From positions 1 to 64,000 of the forward strand of contig JBIOHP010000019.1 of NCBI GenBank assembly GCA_044449065.1: a stretch of DNA of 64,000 nucleotides. Reading direction: 5' to 3'. A model generated the notes under the pieces. That model did no database searches, was not told where the DNA came from, and saw nothing but the letters and a program-made list of their open reading frames with translations. Shown piece after piece: positions 54,235 through 62,077 of the stretch. Source of the DNA: JBIOHP01 sp044449065 (GTDB lineage: Bacteria > Bacteroidota > Ignavibacteria > UBA10030 > SZUA-254). The translations under genes and the position numbers were made by a program. How positions within the stretch are numbered: position 1 is the stretch's first letter; the number at the start of each line of letters is the position of its first letter.

Positions 54235-54334
54235 CTATTCCGGATTCTTGCGAAGTTGTGTTTTTATCGTTATACTACTGCCGATAATACGTTTTTACCG
54301 AAATATTCCATTCATCAAAACGAAAGGAGTTAGC

Positions 54335-54370
54335 GTGAAAATAACTATTGTCAATTGTCTCCTCCTCTGA
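54335..54370 (+). other. Eleven-codon open frame with a strong ribosome site upstream of a lipoprotein gene
   Basis: GAAAGGAG lies 5 nt before a GTG that reads MKITIVNCLLL and stops at TGA. The AGGAG could also pair with CTCCT at 54360-54364 just before the stop. This may be a leader peptide, or the remains of the lipoprotein's former signal peptide after a frameshift. Confidence 0.35.
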
Positions 54371-54389
54371 ACAGCTCGCGAGGTTATTT

Positions 54390-54974
54390 ATGAACCATAA
54401 CATATTTGAGTCGCCTGTAGGGATGAAGAACCTCGGTGCGGGGATTCTCGTTCTTGCCTTCGTATTCGCCGGCTGCCTTATCAGCGAACGCGACGAGTAC
54501 GTATTGAAAATCAATCCGGATGGAAAAACCGGAACGCTCACCTCGGTGAACTATAATGTGCAGTCGGATGCGGCAAACCCTTCGGATCAAAATAAAGATT
54601 TTAAAGAATTGATCCGCAAGTGGAAGAGCGATGACTATCTTCTCGATCAATTGAAAGAGGGCAGGTATGTAAAAGAGCGAAGCGTGCGCCTGCAAAACGG
54701 AAAAATAACATGGAGGGAAGTGTCGCTCGTCTCCGATCTCGGCAAAATTTTTCCTCACTACAGCGAAAACGACACCAACCGATTCGTCGTTAACCCCCAT
54801 GATAATATCGTTACCGAAACGAACGGAACGATCCGCAATTTAAAAGATAGTCTCGTGATTATCTGGTCCCCCCATACGAAAATGTTCACACTGAAGACGA
54901 AAGTGAAAGATTACACGCCTGCCTCAAAATTAGAAGCCAGGTTAAAAAAATACCTCAATCCTGATGGCGGCTGA
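54390..54974 (+). CDS. Lipoprotein of unknown function upstream of the ArsC-like gene
   Basis: About 194 residues from ATG 54390 (GAGG 7 nt before it); ATG 54423 also gives a good lipoprotein signal. The lipobox is 'FVFAGC'. The mature part ('YVLKINPDGKTGTLTSVNYN', 'WREVSLVSDLGKIFPHY') is not a family I recognise. It overlaps the ArsC-like gene by 11 nt, so the two are translated together. Confidence 0.75.
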   Translation: MNHNIFESPVGMKNLGAGILVLAFVFAGCLISERDEYVLKINPDGKTGTLTSVNYNVQSDAANPSDQNKDFKELIRKWKSDDYLLDQLKEGRYVKERSVRLQNGKITWREVSLVSDLGKIFPHYSENDTNRFVVNPHDNIVTETNGTIRNLKDSLVIIWSPHTKMFTLKTKVKDYTPASKLEARLKKYLNPDGG

Positions 54975-55320
54975 TACAATAACGATCTATCAAAAGCCGA
55001 CCTGCTCCACCTGCAGAACGGTGTATAAGCAACTTAAGGAGATGGGGGTCGATTTTGACGCGGTCGATTATTATAGCAAACCGTTCTCCAAATCCAAATT
55101 AAAATCTCTCCTGGTTAAAATGGGGATGAAACCCCGCGATCTCCTCCGCACAAAAGAAATCATGTATAAAGAACTGGAACTCGGGACGAAGACTTTTTCC
55201 GAAGACGAGCTCCTAGATCTGATGGTGAAATATCCTGAGCTTATCCAGCGTCCAATCATTGAAAAGGGTAAGAAAGCCATCCTTGCCCGCCCGCCGGAAC
55301 GGTTGAAGGAATTGTTTTGA
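54964..55320 (+). CDS. ArsC/Spx-family thioredoxin-fold protein
   Basis: A 118-residue protein with 'ITIYQKPTCSTCRTVYKQL' (redox Cys 14 and 17, CxxC), 'YYSKPFSKSKLKSLLVKMG' and the cis-Pro region 'LIQRPIIEKGKKAILARPP'. ArsC-type members reduce arsenate with glutaredoxin; Spx-type members bind RNA polymerase. A CxxC motif and the lack of an ars operon make arsenate reduction uncertain. A bidirectional hairpin follows. Confidence 0.88.
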   Translation: MAADTITIYQKPTCSTCRTVYKQLKEMGVDFDAVDYYSKPFSKSKLKSLLVKMGMKPRDLLRTKEIMYKELELGTKTFSEDELLDLMVKYPELIQRPIIEKGKKAILARPPERLKELF

Positions 55321-55346
55321 AGCGAAAGAAGCTTTGCTAAATAATG

Positions 55347-55383
55347 AAAGCCGGCTCTGGAATATATCCACAGCCGGCTTTTG
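55347..55383. terminator. Bidirectional terminator between convergent genes
   Basis: AAAGCCGGCT pairs with AGCCGGCTTTT, a 10-bp stem with an inner CTGG/CCAC part. It serves the plus-strand ArsC-like gene and the minus-strand gene at 55402. Confidence 0.85.
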
Positions 55384-55401
55384 TAATATCCCACAGAAAA
55401 T

Positions 55402-56268
55402 TTATTGCTGCTCTTTGCCTTCGTTCCCCGATACGAAATCATCCGCCGATAAGCCGGCGATACGCGCGGCTCTGTTAATTAAATTGAGGATATCCGTTTT
55501 ATCTTTAAACGTTTGCTCGGTTATCTCGTCTATCGGTTTGCCGATGGGATGATAGGGCACCCGGTTATTGCTATAGGAAACGGTATCGGCTCGGTTCGCC
55601 ATCTTATCCTGGAATGCCCACACTTCGTCGAATTTAGTATTAAATTTTGTGCTTCGGATAACAATCTGATCCTGAACCCAGTCCCGCACCGGATCCAGAT
55701 CGAAATGAATCAAACCGTCTAATTTTCCATCGAAGTTATCATCAGCCCAGTAATTGAATATCAAGCGGCAGTGTCCCACCATAAATTCGATCTGGTCTGC
55801 ATTCATCTGTACGCCCCGCGGCGGGTAATCTTCAGGCATATCACCGCGTTCAACTGGAGCTGCCCCGCCCAGGAGCGCAAGATAATCAATTTTACCATCC
55901 CCGTTTCTATCCCATATCCATCCCCACGATGTTACTCTTCCCGCCCGCGGATAATATCCGGCAAATTGCACCGTCAGCGCTATGTCCTTCCTGACGTCTT
56001 TAATGGGCTTGGGTGTCACGGCGACAATTCTCACCTTGGGCGATTTTTTAAAACCGATGAAAGCGACATAAAATTTATCCACCACTTTTTGTTTAATAAT
56101 CCTCAAAGAATCTTCCGACGGCGCGAATAACGCCACCGTATCCGCATAACTGTAAAATTGCACGAGATTTCTCATGGCGGTCGGTTCCTGGGCATGCAGA
56201 TGGTTGATCGGCACGAATATTCCCGAACAAAAAATGATTGCTATCAATACTCTCATACTACGCAGCAT
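55402..56268 (-). CDS. Exported protein with Ca-binding-like loops, unknown function
   Basis: About 288 residues from ATG 56268, with a signal peptide ending near 'NHLHAQ'; earlier in-frame starts exist at 56298 and 56328. Two EF-hand/dockerin-like loops are visible: 'DRNGDGKIDY' and 'DDNFDGKLDG'. The rest is not recognised. It follows the M2-like peptidase gene in the same direction and may be coexpressed with it. Confidence 0.72.
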   Translation of the reverse strand: MLRSMRVLIAIIFCSGIFVPINHLHAQEPTAMRNLVQFYSYADTVALFAPSEDSLRIIKQKVVDKFYVAFIGFKKSPKVRIVAVTPKPIKDVRKDIALTVQFAGYYPRAGRVTSWGWIWDRNGDGKIDYLALLGGAAPVERGDMPEDYPPRGVQMNADQIEFMVGHCRLIFNYWADDNFDGKLDGLIHFDLDPVRDWVQDQIVIRSTKFNTKFDEVWAFQDKMANRADTVSYSNNRVPYHPIGKPIDEITEQTFKDKTDILNLINRAARIAGLSADDFVSGNEGKEQQ

Positions 56269-56324
56269 ATTTTCTTTTGTACCTTTCTTGTAATTCATTA
56301 AAATAAAAATATAAACCGGTGTTG

Positions 56325-58022
56325 TCACTTATTCATAATATGGGTTGTTTCAATTCCTAATTTACGGAGATACGCGCCGGGCTCGAGCGATTTTCCTGTT
56401 GCGTTGCGAATCCGTTCTCCCCACTCCTCGGTTTCCCCTGTCGCGTAGAGCTGCCGGATAATCCATTCCGCAACATTCTTATCGGAAAGTTTTTTCTTCC
56501 CAAATTGATCCGTTAACGCTTCCTGCAATTGCGTCGCGATCATTCCCGCAAGGATATAATTCTGATAATAGCACGGGTACGCGGTGTACCACATCGAAGC
56601 GGCGAACTGGTGCGGCTCTTCTTCGGGAAGATCGACCAGAAGATATTTCTGAAACATCGCATGTTCCACCGAATCCATATCCTGCGATGGGTCTTTATAC
56701 ATCGAATATTCGATGAAGAAATTTTTCAGCATCGTTCGCAGGCGGTAAAGACTTGGAAATCTTCGTCCATCCACGTACCTCGCGATTTCATCTTCGTCTG
56801 CGTCTGTATACCGCGAGAGCCACGTAGAGTCTTCCGTAAATTCCGCATGAAGATCGGCAATGCCCTCTTCATATGCTGCGCACTGCGCCCCCGGGATCCA
56901 CTCGTATCCTTTCAGTATTGCATAATCCACGTTGGTGTGAACTGCTTTCAGCGAATGGCCGTATTCATGGAATGCAACGCCGTAAAATCCTTTACCTTTG
57001 GTAGGATTGAGGAGAAATCGCGTATCGGAGGGTATCTTCACAGCAAGACTTAACCCGTTGTAGGGAATATCTTTCACGACTTCCCTGATAGGGAGCGTAT
57101 CGACTTTGAACCCTATTCCTTTCTCGAACCTGTGGATAATGGGAAATACGGAATCGGAAGGAAAATATTTATCGGGCAGCGATGCGGATTTTGCCAGGGC
57201 ATAATCGAAATCCCAGGGTCCGAATTCTTTAATTTTTAGTTTCTTTTTCGATTTTGCGATGAATTCCTGGAACGGCTCCCGCGTTTGTTCTTCAAGATAA
57301 TTCAGGGTTTTAATGAGCCATGCTTCATCGATGCCGTGAAGGGAGAGCGAGAGCGAATAGTAATTCTGGTATTTATATTTTTTTGCTTTTGCATTGCGTA
57401 ACGCAACGAGTTTCAACAGACTGTCCTCGGTTTGCGCAGATAATTGAGCGGGGACGGACCAGAGCGCATGTCGTTTCGACTGAACTTTCTCCGTTCGCAG
57501 GGAGTTGTTGATGATTGCGCGGGTGATCTGTTTACCGTGGAATTTGAACTTAAAATCGGTAATTTGTTCCTGGAGATCATTTTCAAGTTTTGCGATCGCG
57601 GGATCGGCATACACCGCCCCGCCGATAAAACAGCGATGCCATAGCTCAAGCCGGCGGGCGAGCGCCTTATCTGCGAGAGACCCGGATTTATCGCGCCAGA
57701 CGTCTATAGTTTTTGCCATCGCGGAATCGAGGAAAATTTTTGAAAATTCTCCTTTCGCGCTGTCGAGATTTGCGGGACCGTCTTTGGAATAACTATTCCA
57801 GTTGGCAGTGCCCATGTTGTTGCATGCCTGTTCGTAGGTGCGGTCGAGTGAATCGAGCACCGGAATCAACTCATCTTTTTTCGACACGTGATTTTCCTTT
57901 CGTTGGGGCGCCGGAGCGGGAACCGGGGGCTGCTCTTTCCTGGAGCAAGACGCGCTCATGATTGCGAGCGCTGCCAATAGTATCACCGCCTCCTTTTTGA
58001 GCGCCATGAGAAGCGTTTTCAC
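56325..58022 (-). CDS. M2-like (ACE-type) zinc metallopeptidase, lipoprotein
   Basis: A 565-residue protein with a lipoprotein signal ('IMSASC') and a mainly helical gluzincin fold. The zinc site is 'HEYGH' near residue 360, and the third ligand should be a Glu in 'YEEGIADLHAEF' about 29 residues later, equivalent to the 'HEAIGD' region of ACE. Family members take dipeptides from the C-terminus of peptides. Being a lipoprotein, it should act in the periplasm or at the outer membrane. Next to it lies a prolyl oligopeptidase on the opposite strand, so the area is rich in peptide-degrading enzymes. Confidence 0.85.
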   Translation of the reverse strand: MKTLLMALKKEAVILLAALAIMSASCSRKEQPPVPAPAPQRKENHVSKKDELIPVLDSLDRTYEQACNNMGTANWNSYSKDGPANLDSAKGEFSKIFLDSAMAKTIDVWRDKSGSLADKALARRLELWHRCFIGGAVYADPAIAKLENDLQEQITDFKFKFHGKQITRAIINNSLRTEKVQSKRHALWSVPAQLSAQTEDSLLKLVALRNAKAKKYKYQNYYSLSLSLHGIDEAWLIKTLNYLEEQTREPFQEFIAKSKKKLKIKEFGPWDFDYALAKSASLPDKYFPSDSVFPIIHRFEKGIGFKVDTLPIREVVKDIPYNGLSLAVKIPSDTRFLLNPTKGKGFYGVAFHEYGHSLKAVHTNVDYAILKGYEWIPGAQCAAYEEGIADLHAEFTEDSTWLSRYTDADEDEIARYVDGRRFPSLYRLRTMLKNFFIEYSMYKDPSQDMDSVEHAMFQKYLLVDLPEEEPHQFAASMWYTAYPCYYQNYILAGMIATQLQEALTDQFGKKKLSDKNVAEWIIRQLYATGETEEWGERIRNATGKSLEPGAYLRKLGIETTHIMNK

Positions 58023-58258
58023 CCGTTAGAATTCGAGCATAAATCATTGCATACTTGCATAATCTGATTAAGATACGGAAAAAAACGGGTGTTGACAACT
58101 TATACGGGGTGCCGCGCGGAGCGATGGAGTTCAAGTGATATATTTTTGGACTTAGATCAGTTCCCTGCTGTTGCATGGCTCATGAATTGTTTCCCCTTGC
58201 ATTTTTCCGTATTATTATTCATTCAATGAATTCTCTAATTTATTATGATGAGCACTCT

Positions 58259-60391
58259 ATGAAATACTCCGGGACGCATTCAATGATTTTGTTGATTTTT
58301 GGGTTGTTGTTTGGAACCCTCGCCGGCAACAGCCAGAATTTTCATTACCCCCAGCCGAAAAAGGTGGATGTGATCGATGATTACCATGGCGTAAAAGTGG
58401 CTGATCCCTACCGATGGATGGAAGATCTTGAATCCCCCGATTTAAAAACATGGATCGACGCCGAGAATACCATTACCCATGAATATATAGACGCGAATCC
58501 TGATCGCGCGAAAATTAAAAACCGGTTGACTGAATTATGGAACTATCCCCGGTATAGCGTCCCCTTCAAAGCCGGCAACAGGTATTTCTATTCCTTAAAT
58601 AACGGTCTCCAGAATCAAGCGGTGCTTTTTATGCAGGATGCGGGCAAGTCCGATTCAACAGTCATCCTTGATCCGAATACCTTGAGTACCGATGGTACAG
58701 TGGCTTTGAGTAACCAGAGCTATTCCGAGGACGGCACTCTTCTGGCGTATGGTCTATCCATGAGCGGCAGCGATCGCGAAGAAATCCATATCAAGAATCT
58801 CAACACAGGTAAGGATTACGATGAAAAGCTGCTCTGGACAAAGTTTGCGGGCATTGGATGGAAGATCGATAACTCGGGATTTTATTATAATAGATTCCCT
58901 GAGCCGGGAACAGTCGCCAAAGAAGACGAAAATAATTATAATAGAGTATACTGGCACACGCTGAATACACCCCAATCGCAGGATAAGCTTATCTATGAAC
59001 AACCCGATGCAAAAGAGTTAAGTTTTTCTCCATCGGTGACCGATGATGGAAAATTTCTCATCCTGTCGGTTTGGCATGGAACCGACTCGCAGAACAGAGT
59101 GTACTACCGCAGGGTGGACAGCGATGGTCCGTTTATCCGCCTTCTCCCCGACGCAGATGCAAAATATAATTTCATCGACAATGAAGGTTCAACCTTTTAT
59201 TTTGACACCGATCTGAATGCGCCGAAAGAAAGAATCATCGCAATTGACCTCAATCATCCCGCCCGGGATCAGTGGAAAGAGATTATCCCGGAAGGAAGCG
59301 ACGTTATCTCATCGGTTGCATTGGTGAATCACATGTTTGTTGTTTCCTATCTTCATGACGCGTACAGCCAATTAAAGCTGTATGACGAAAAAGGATCATT
59401 TATTAATGAACTAACTCTTCCAACGATTGGCTCTGTCGGCGGTCTCTCCGGTAAAAAAGATGACAATGAACTGTTTTTTAGTTTTACTTCGTTCCTTTAT
59501 CCTCCCGCTATTTTCCGGTATGATTGTTCCGCGGGAGGGCTCGCGCCGTTCCATGAGGTAAAAAGCGGATTCGATCAGACGATGTATGAAACGAAACAGG
59601 TATTTTATCCGTCAAAGGATGGAACGAAGATACCAATGTTTCTGACGTACAAAAAAGGTTTACAATTAAACGGAAATAATCCGGTTCTCTTGTACGGCTA
59701 TGGAGGTTTCGACGTAAGCATGACGCCAAATTTTTCGGCGTCGAGAGTGGTGTTCCTTGAAAATGGCGGAATTTATGCGTTGGCATGTCTTCGCGGCGGC
59801 AGCGAGTACGGCGAGGAATGGCATAAAGCAGGAATGCTCGATAAAAAACAAAATGTGTTTAATGATTTCATTTATACGGCGAAATATTTAATCGCGGAAA
59901 AGTACACAAGCACTCCAAAACTTTCAATTCTTGGCGGCAGCAACGGCGGGCTTCTTACGGCGGCTTGCGAATTGCAACAGCCCCAATTATTCGGCGCAGT
60001 AGTTTGCCAGGTGCCGGTGACCGATATGCTGCGGTATCATAAATTTACGGTCGGTAGATACTGGACGGGGGAATACGGCAATGCGGAAGAAAACCCCGAC
60101 CAGTTTAAATTCATGTATGCCTACTCCCCGCTCCATAATGTGAAGAAGGGGGTTGCCTATCCCCCCACGCTGATCACCACCGCGGATCACGACGATCGTG
60201 TTGTGCCTTCCCATGCTATGAAGTTTACTGCGACAATGCAGGAAAACGACGCAGGGACAAACCCCATTCTCATTCGTATCGACACGAAAGCAGGTCATGG
60301 CGGCGGTAAACCAACCGCAAAATTGATCGAGGAGTATTCAGATATTTATGCCTTTCTCTTCAAGGCGCTTGGGATGAGGGTTTCAGACTGA
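58259..60391 (+). CDS. Exported prolyl oligopeptidase (S9A)
   Basis: A 710-residue enzyme from ATG 58259, which gives a signal peptide ('MILLIFGLLFGTLAGNSQ'); an upstream in-frame ATG at 58175 would bury it. Seven-bladed propeller, opening 'DDYHGVKVADPYRWMEDLES', then the hydrolase domain from about 430. The catalytic Ser is S561 in 'GGSNGGLL', the Asp is in 'ADHDDRVV' and the His in 'KAGHGGGKPT'. It should cut after proline in short peptides, in the periplasm. A TPR protein follows after 41 nt. Confidence 0.95.
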   Translation: MKYSGTHSMILLIFGLLFGTLAGNSQNFHYPQPKKVDVIDDYHGVKVADPYRWMEDLESPDLKTWIDAENTITHEYIDANPDRAKIKNRLTELWNYPRYSVPFKAGNRYFYSLNNGLQNQAVLFMQDAGKSDSTVILDPNTLSTDGTVALSNQSYSEDGTLLAYGLSMSGSDREEIHIKNLNTGKDYDEKLLWTKFAGIGWKIDNSGFYYNRFPEPGTVAKEDENNYNRVYWHTLNTPQSQDKLIYEQPDAKELSFSPSVTDDGKFLILSVWHGTDSQNRVYYRRVDSDGPFIRLLPDADAKYNFIDNEGSTFYFDTDLNAPKERIIAIDLNHPARDQWKEIIPEGSDVISSVALVNHMFVVSYLHDAYSQLKLYDEKGSFINELTLPTIGSVGGLSGKKDDNELFFSFTSFLYPPAIFRYDCSAGGLAPFHEVKSGFDQTMYETKQVFYPSKDGTKIPMFLTYKKGLQLNGNNPVLLYGYGGFDVSMTPNFSASRVVFLENGGIYALACLRGGSEYGEEWHKAGMLDKKQNVFNDFIYTAKYLIAEKYTSTPKLSILGGSNGGLLTAACELQQPQLFGAVVCQVPVTDMLRYHKFTVGRYWTGEYGNAEENPDQFKFMYAYSPLHNVKKGVAYPPTLITTADHDDRVVPSHAMKFTATMQENDAGTNPILIRIDTKAGHGGGKPTAKLIEEYSDIYAFLFKALGMRVSD

Positions 60392-60432
60392 ACGTACAAA
60401 GTGTAGCCGGTCGTTTTTCAATAAAAGATGGA

Positions 60433-61950
60433 ATGAAACCCTTTATTTGGACTTTCATCCTTTTGTTGTACTGTACGATTGCAGCGCTCCCCGCAACGCT
60501 TGATACTGCGAAAGCCAATCGCATCCGGCATATGACGATACAGGGACTCGAGATGGCATACAATCTCGACCTTGATGGCGCTGATAAATTATTTGATGAA
60601 GCTCAGGCAATTGAACCGCTTCATCCCAGACCAATGTTGGGCAAAGCGAGCATACGATTCTGGCGGCTCATGATCCAGCACGACGACGGCAGCTATGACC
60701 GCTTCGTTGACGAGATGGATAACGTTATCGATACCAGCGAACATTATCGTGATCACTACGATACGGACGCTGATATATACACTTGTCTCGGAACTGCTTA
60801 TGCCTATCGGGCGTTCGCTCATGCAAGGATGAAGAGTTATTTAAAAGCTGCGTGGGACGGAAAGAAAAGCTACGATTATTTTAACGATGCGCTTCAAATG
60901 GACCGGAATGCCTATGACGCCTATGTTGGAGTTGGCATATTCCACTATTTTGCCACCTTCATGCCGAAAGCATTGCAATATTTGGTCGCAATTCTTGGAG
61001 TCCCGGGTGATAGCGAGCGGGGTTTAAAAGAGATCGGCATTACCGCGCAAAAAGGAATTTTTTCCAATGTTGAATCGAAATTTTGTCTGGCAGAGTTGCT
61101 TCCGTGGTATAACGAGAATTTCGATTCCAGCGAGGTAATGATAAAACAATTAGTCGCCGCCTATCCGGCAAATTCCCTCTTCTCTTTTACGCTTGCAGTG
61201 TGGCAGATTCGGAGAAACGATGTTGCGGAAGCGCGGGATATTCTCCAGAAAATTTCACGGGAAGAACATCTGCCCATTCCCAATGCCCGCCATTATATCG
61301 ATTATAAGCTGGCAGAATGTTATTTCCGCCTGGAAGAGTACGGGCATGCGCAGGAATGTTATGAGCGGTTCTTACAAAATTATCATGATGAAGTTTACGT
61401 GGCGACGGCTAATTACCGCATCGGCGTTTGCATGGATATGCTGGGCAAGAAAAGTGAAGCGGAAAATTATTATAAGATTGCCGCCGATTCGAAAAGCAAA
61501 TTTGGCGACGACCGGTACTCTTCACGAAGAGCCGCCGCGTTGCTGAAAAGATCGCTTGGCTCAGATGATAGCGTCCTGATCAGCGCGCAAAATCTTTCAA
61601 AATCAAGCCGGTATGATAAAGCTCTCGAATTGCTCGCCAGGTTAAAGATTTCCGCGCCTTCCCTCGTGCGTACCGAAGTCATGTACCGCATCGGTGAAAC
61701 ATATTATGACCGGGGTTCGTATGGAGAAGCGTTGAAAAGTTTTCAGGATGTACTCAGCCAGCATCTGCCGAAATCCGAAGAATGGATGTTCCCCTGGGCT
61801 TATTATTACAGCGCCATGTGCGATGTGAAACTGGGGAACAAAATCGAAGCGAAAAAGTTTTTTGAAAAAACAACGGACTATGACGATTACGATTTCGAAC
61901 ATTGGCTTAGCTATCGCACCAAGCGCGAGCTTGAACGATTGAATAAGTAA
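60433..61950 (+). CDS. Exported tetratricopeptide-repeat protein
   Basis: A 505-residue protein with a signal peptide (about residues 1-21) and helical TPR-like repeats throughout ('GLEMAYNLDLDGADKLFDEA', 'ECYFRLEEYGHAQECYERFL', 'YRIGETYYDRGSYGEALKSF'). Periplasmic scaffolding or protein-protein contact is the usual role. It probably shares a transcript with the prolyl oligopeptidase. Confidence 0.87.
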   Translation: MKPFIWTFILLLYCTIAALPATLDTAKANRIRHMTIQGLEMAYNLDLDGADKLFDEAQAIEPLHPRPMLGKASIRFWRLMIQHDDGSYDRFVDEMDNVIDTSEHYRDHYDTDADIYTCLGTAYAYRAFAHARMKSYLKAAWDGKKSYDYFNDALQMDRNAYDAYVGVGIFHYFATFMPKALQYLVAILGVPGDSERGLKEIGITAQKGIFSNVESKFCLAELLPWYNENFDSSEVMIKQLVAAYPANSLFSFTLAVWQIRRNDVAEARDILQKISREEHLPIPNARHYIDYKLAECYFRLEEYGHAQECYERFLQNYHDEVYVATANYRIGVCMDMLGKKSEAENYYKIAADSKSKFGDDRYSSRRAAALLKRSLGSDDSVLISAQNLSKSSRYDKALELLARLKISAPSLVRTEVMYRIGETYYDRGSYGEALKSFQDVLSQHLPKSEEWMFPWAYYYSAMCDVKLGNKIEAKKFFEKTTDYDDYDFEHWLSYRTKRELERLNK

Positions 61951-62077
61951 CAACGAATGTAGATTTTTCTACTCGGCTTCAGTTCTATAATACAGAATAA
62001 TTAACCCCCGGTATTTCCTCGACCACTGAAATGTGGAGTGAGAAGAGGATAAACAATAGTGCGGCACAAATTCCTCA

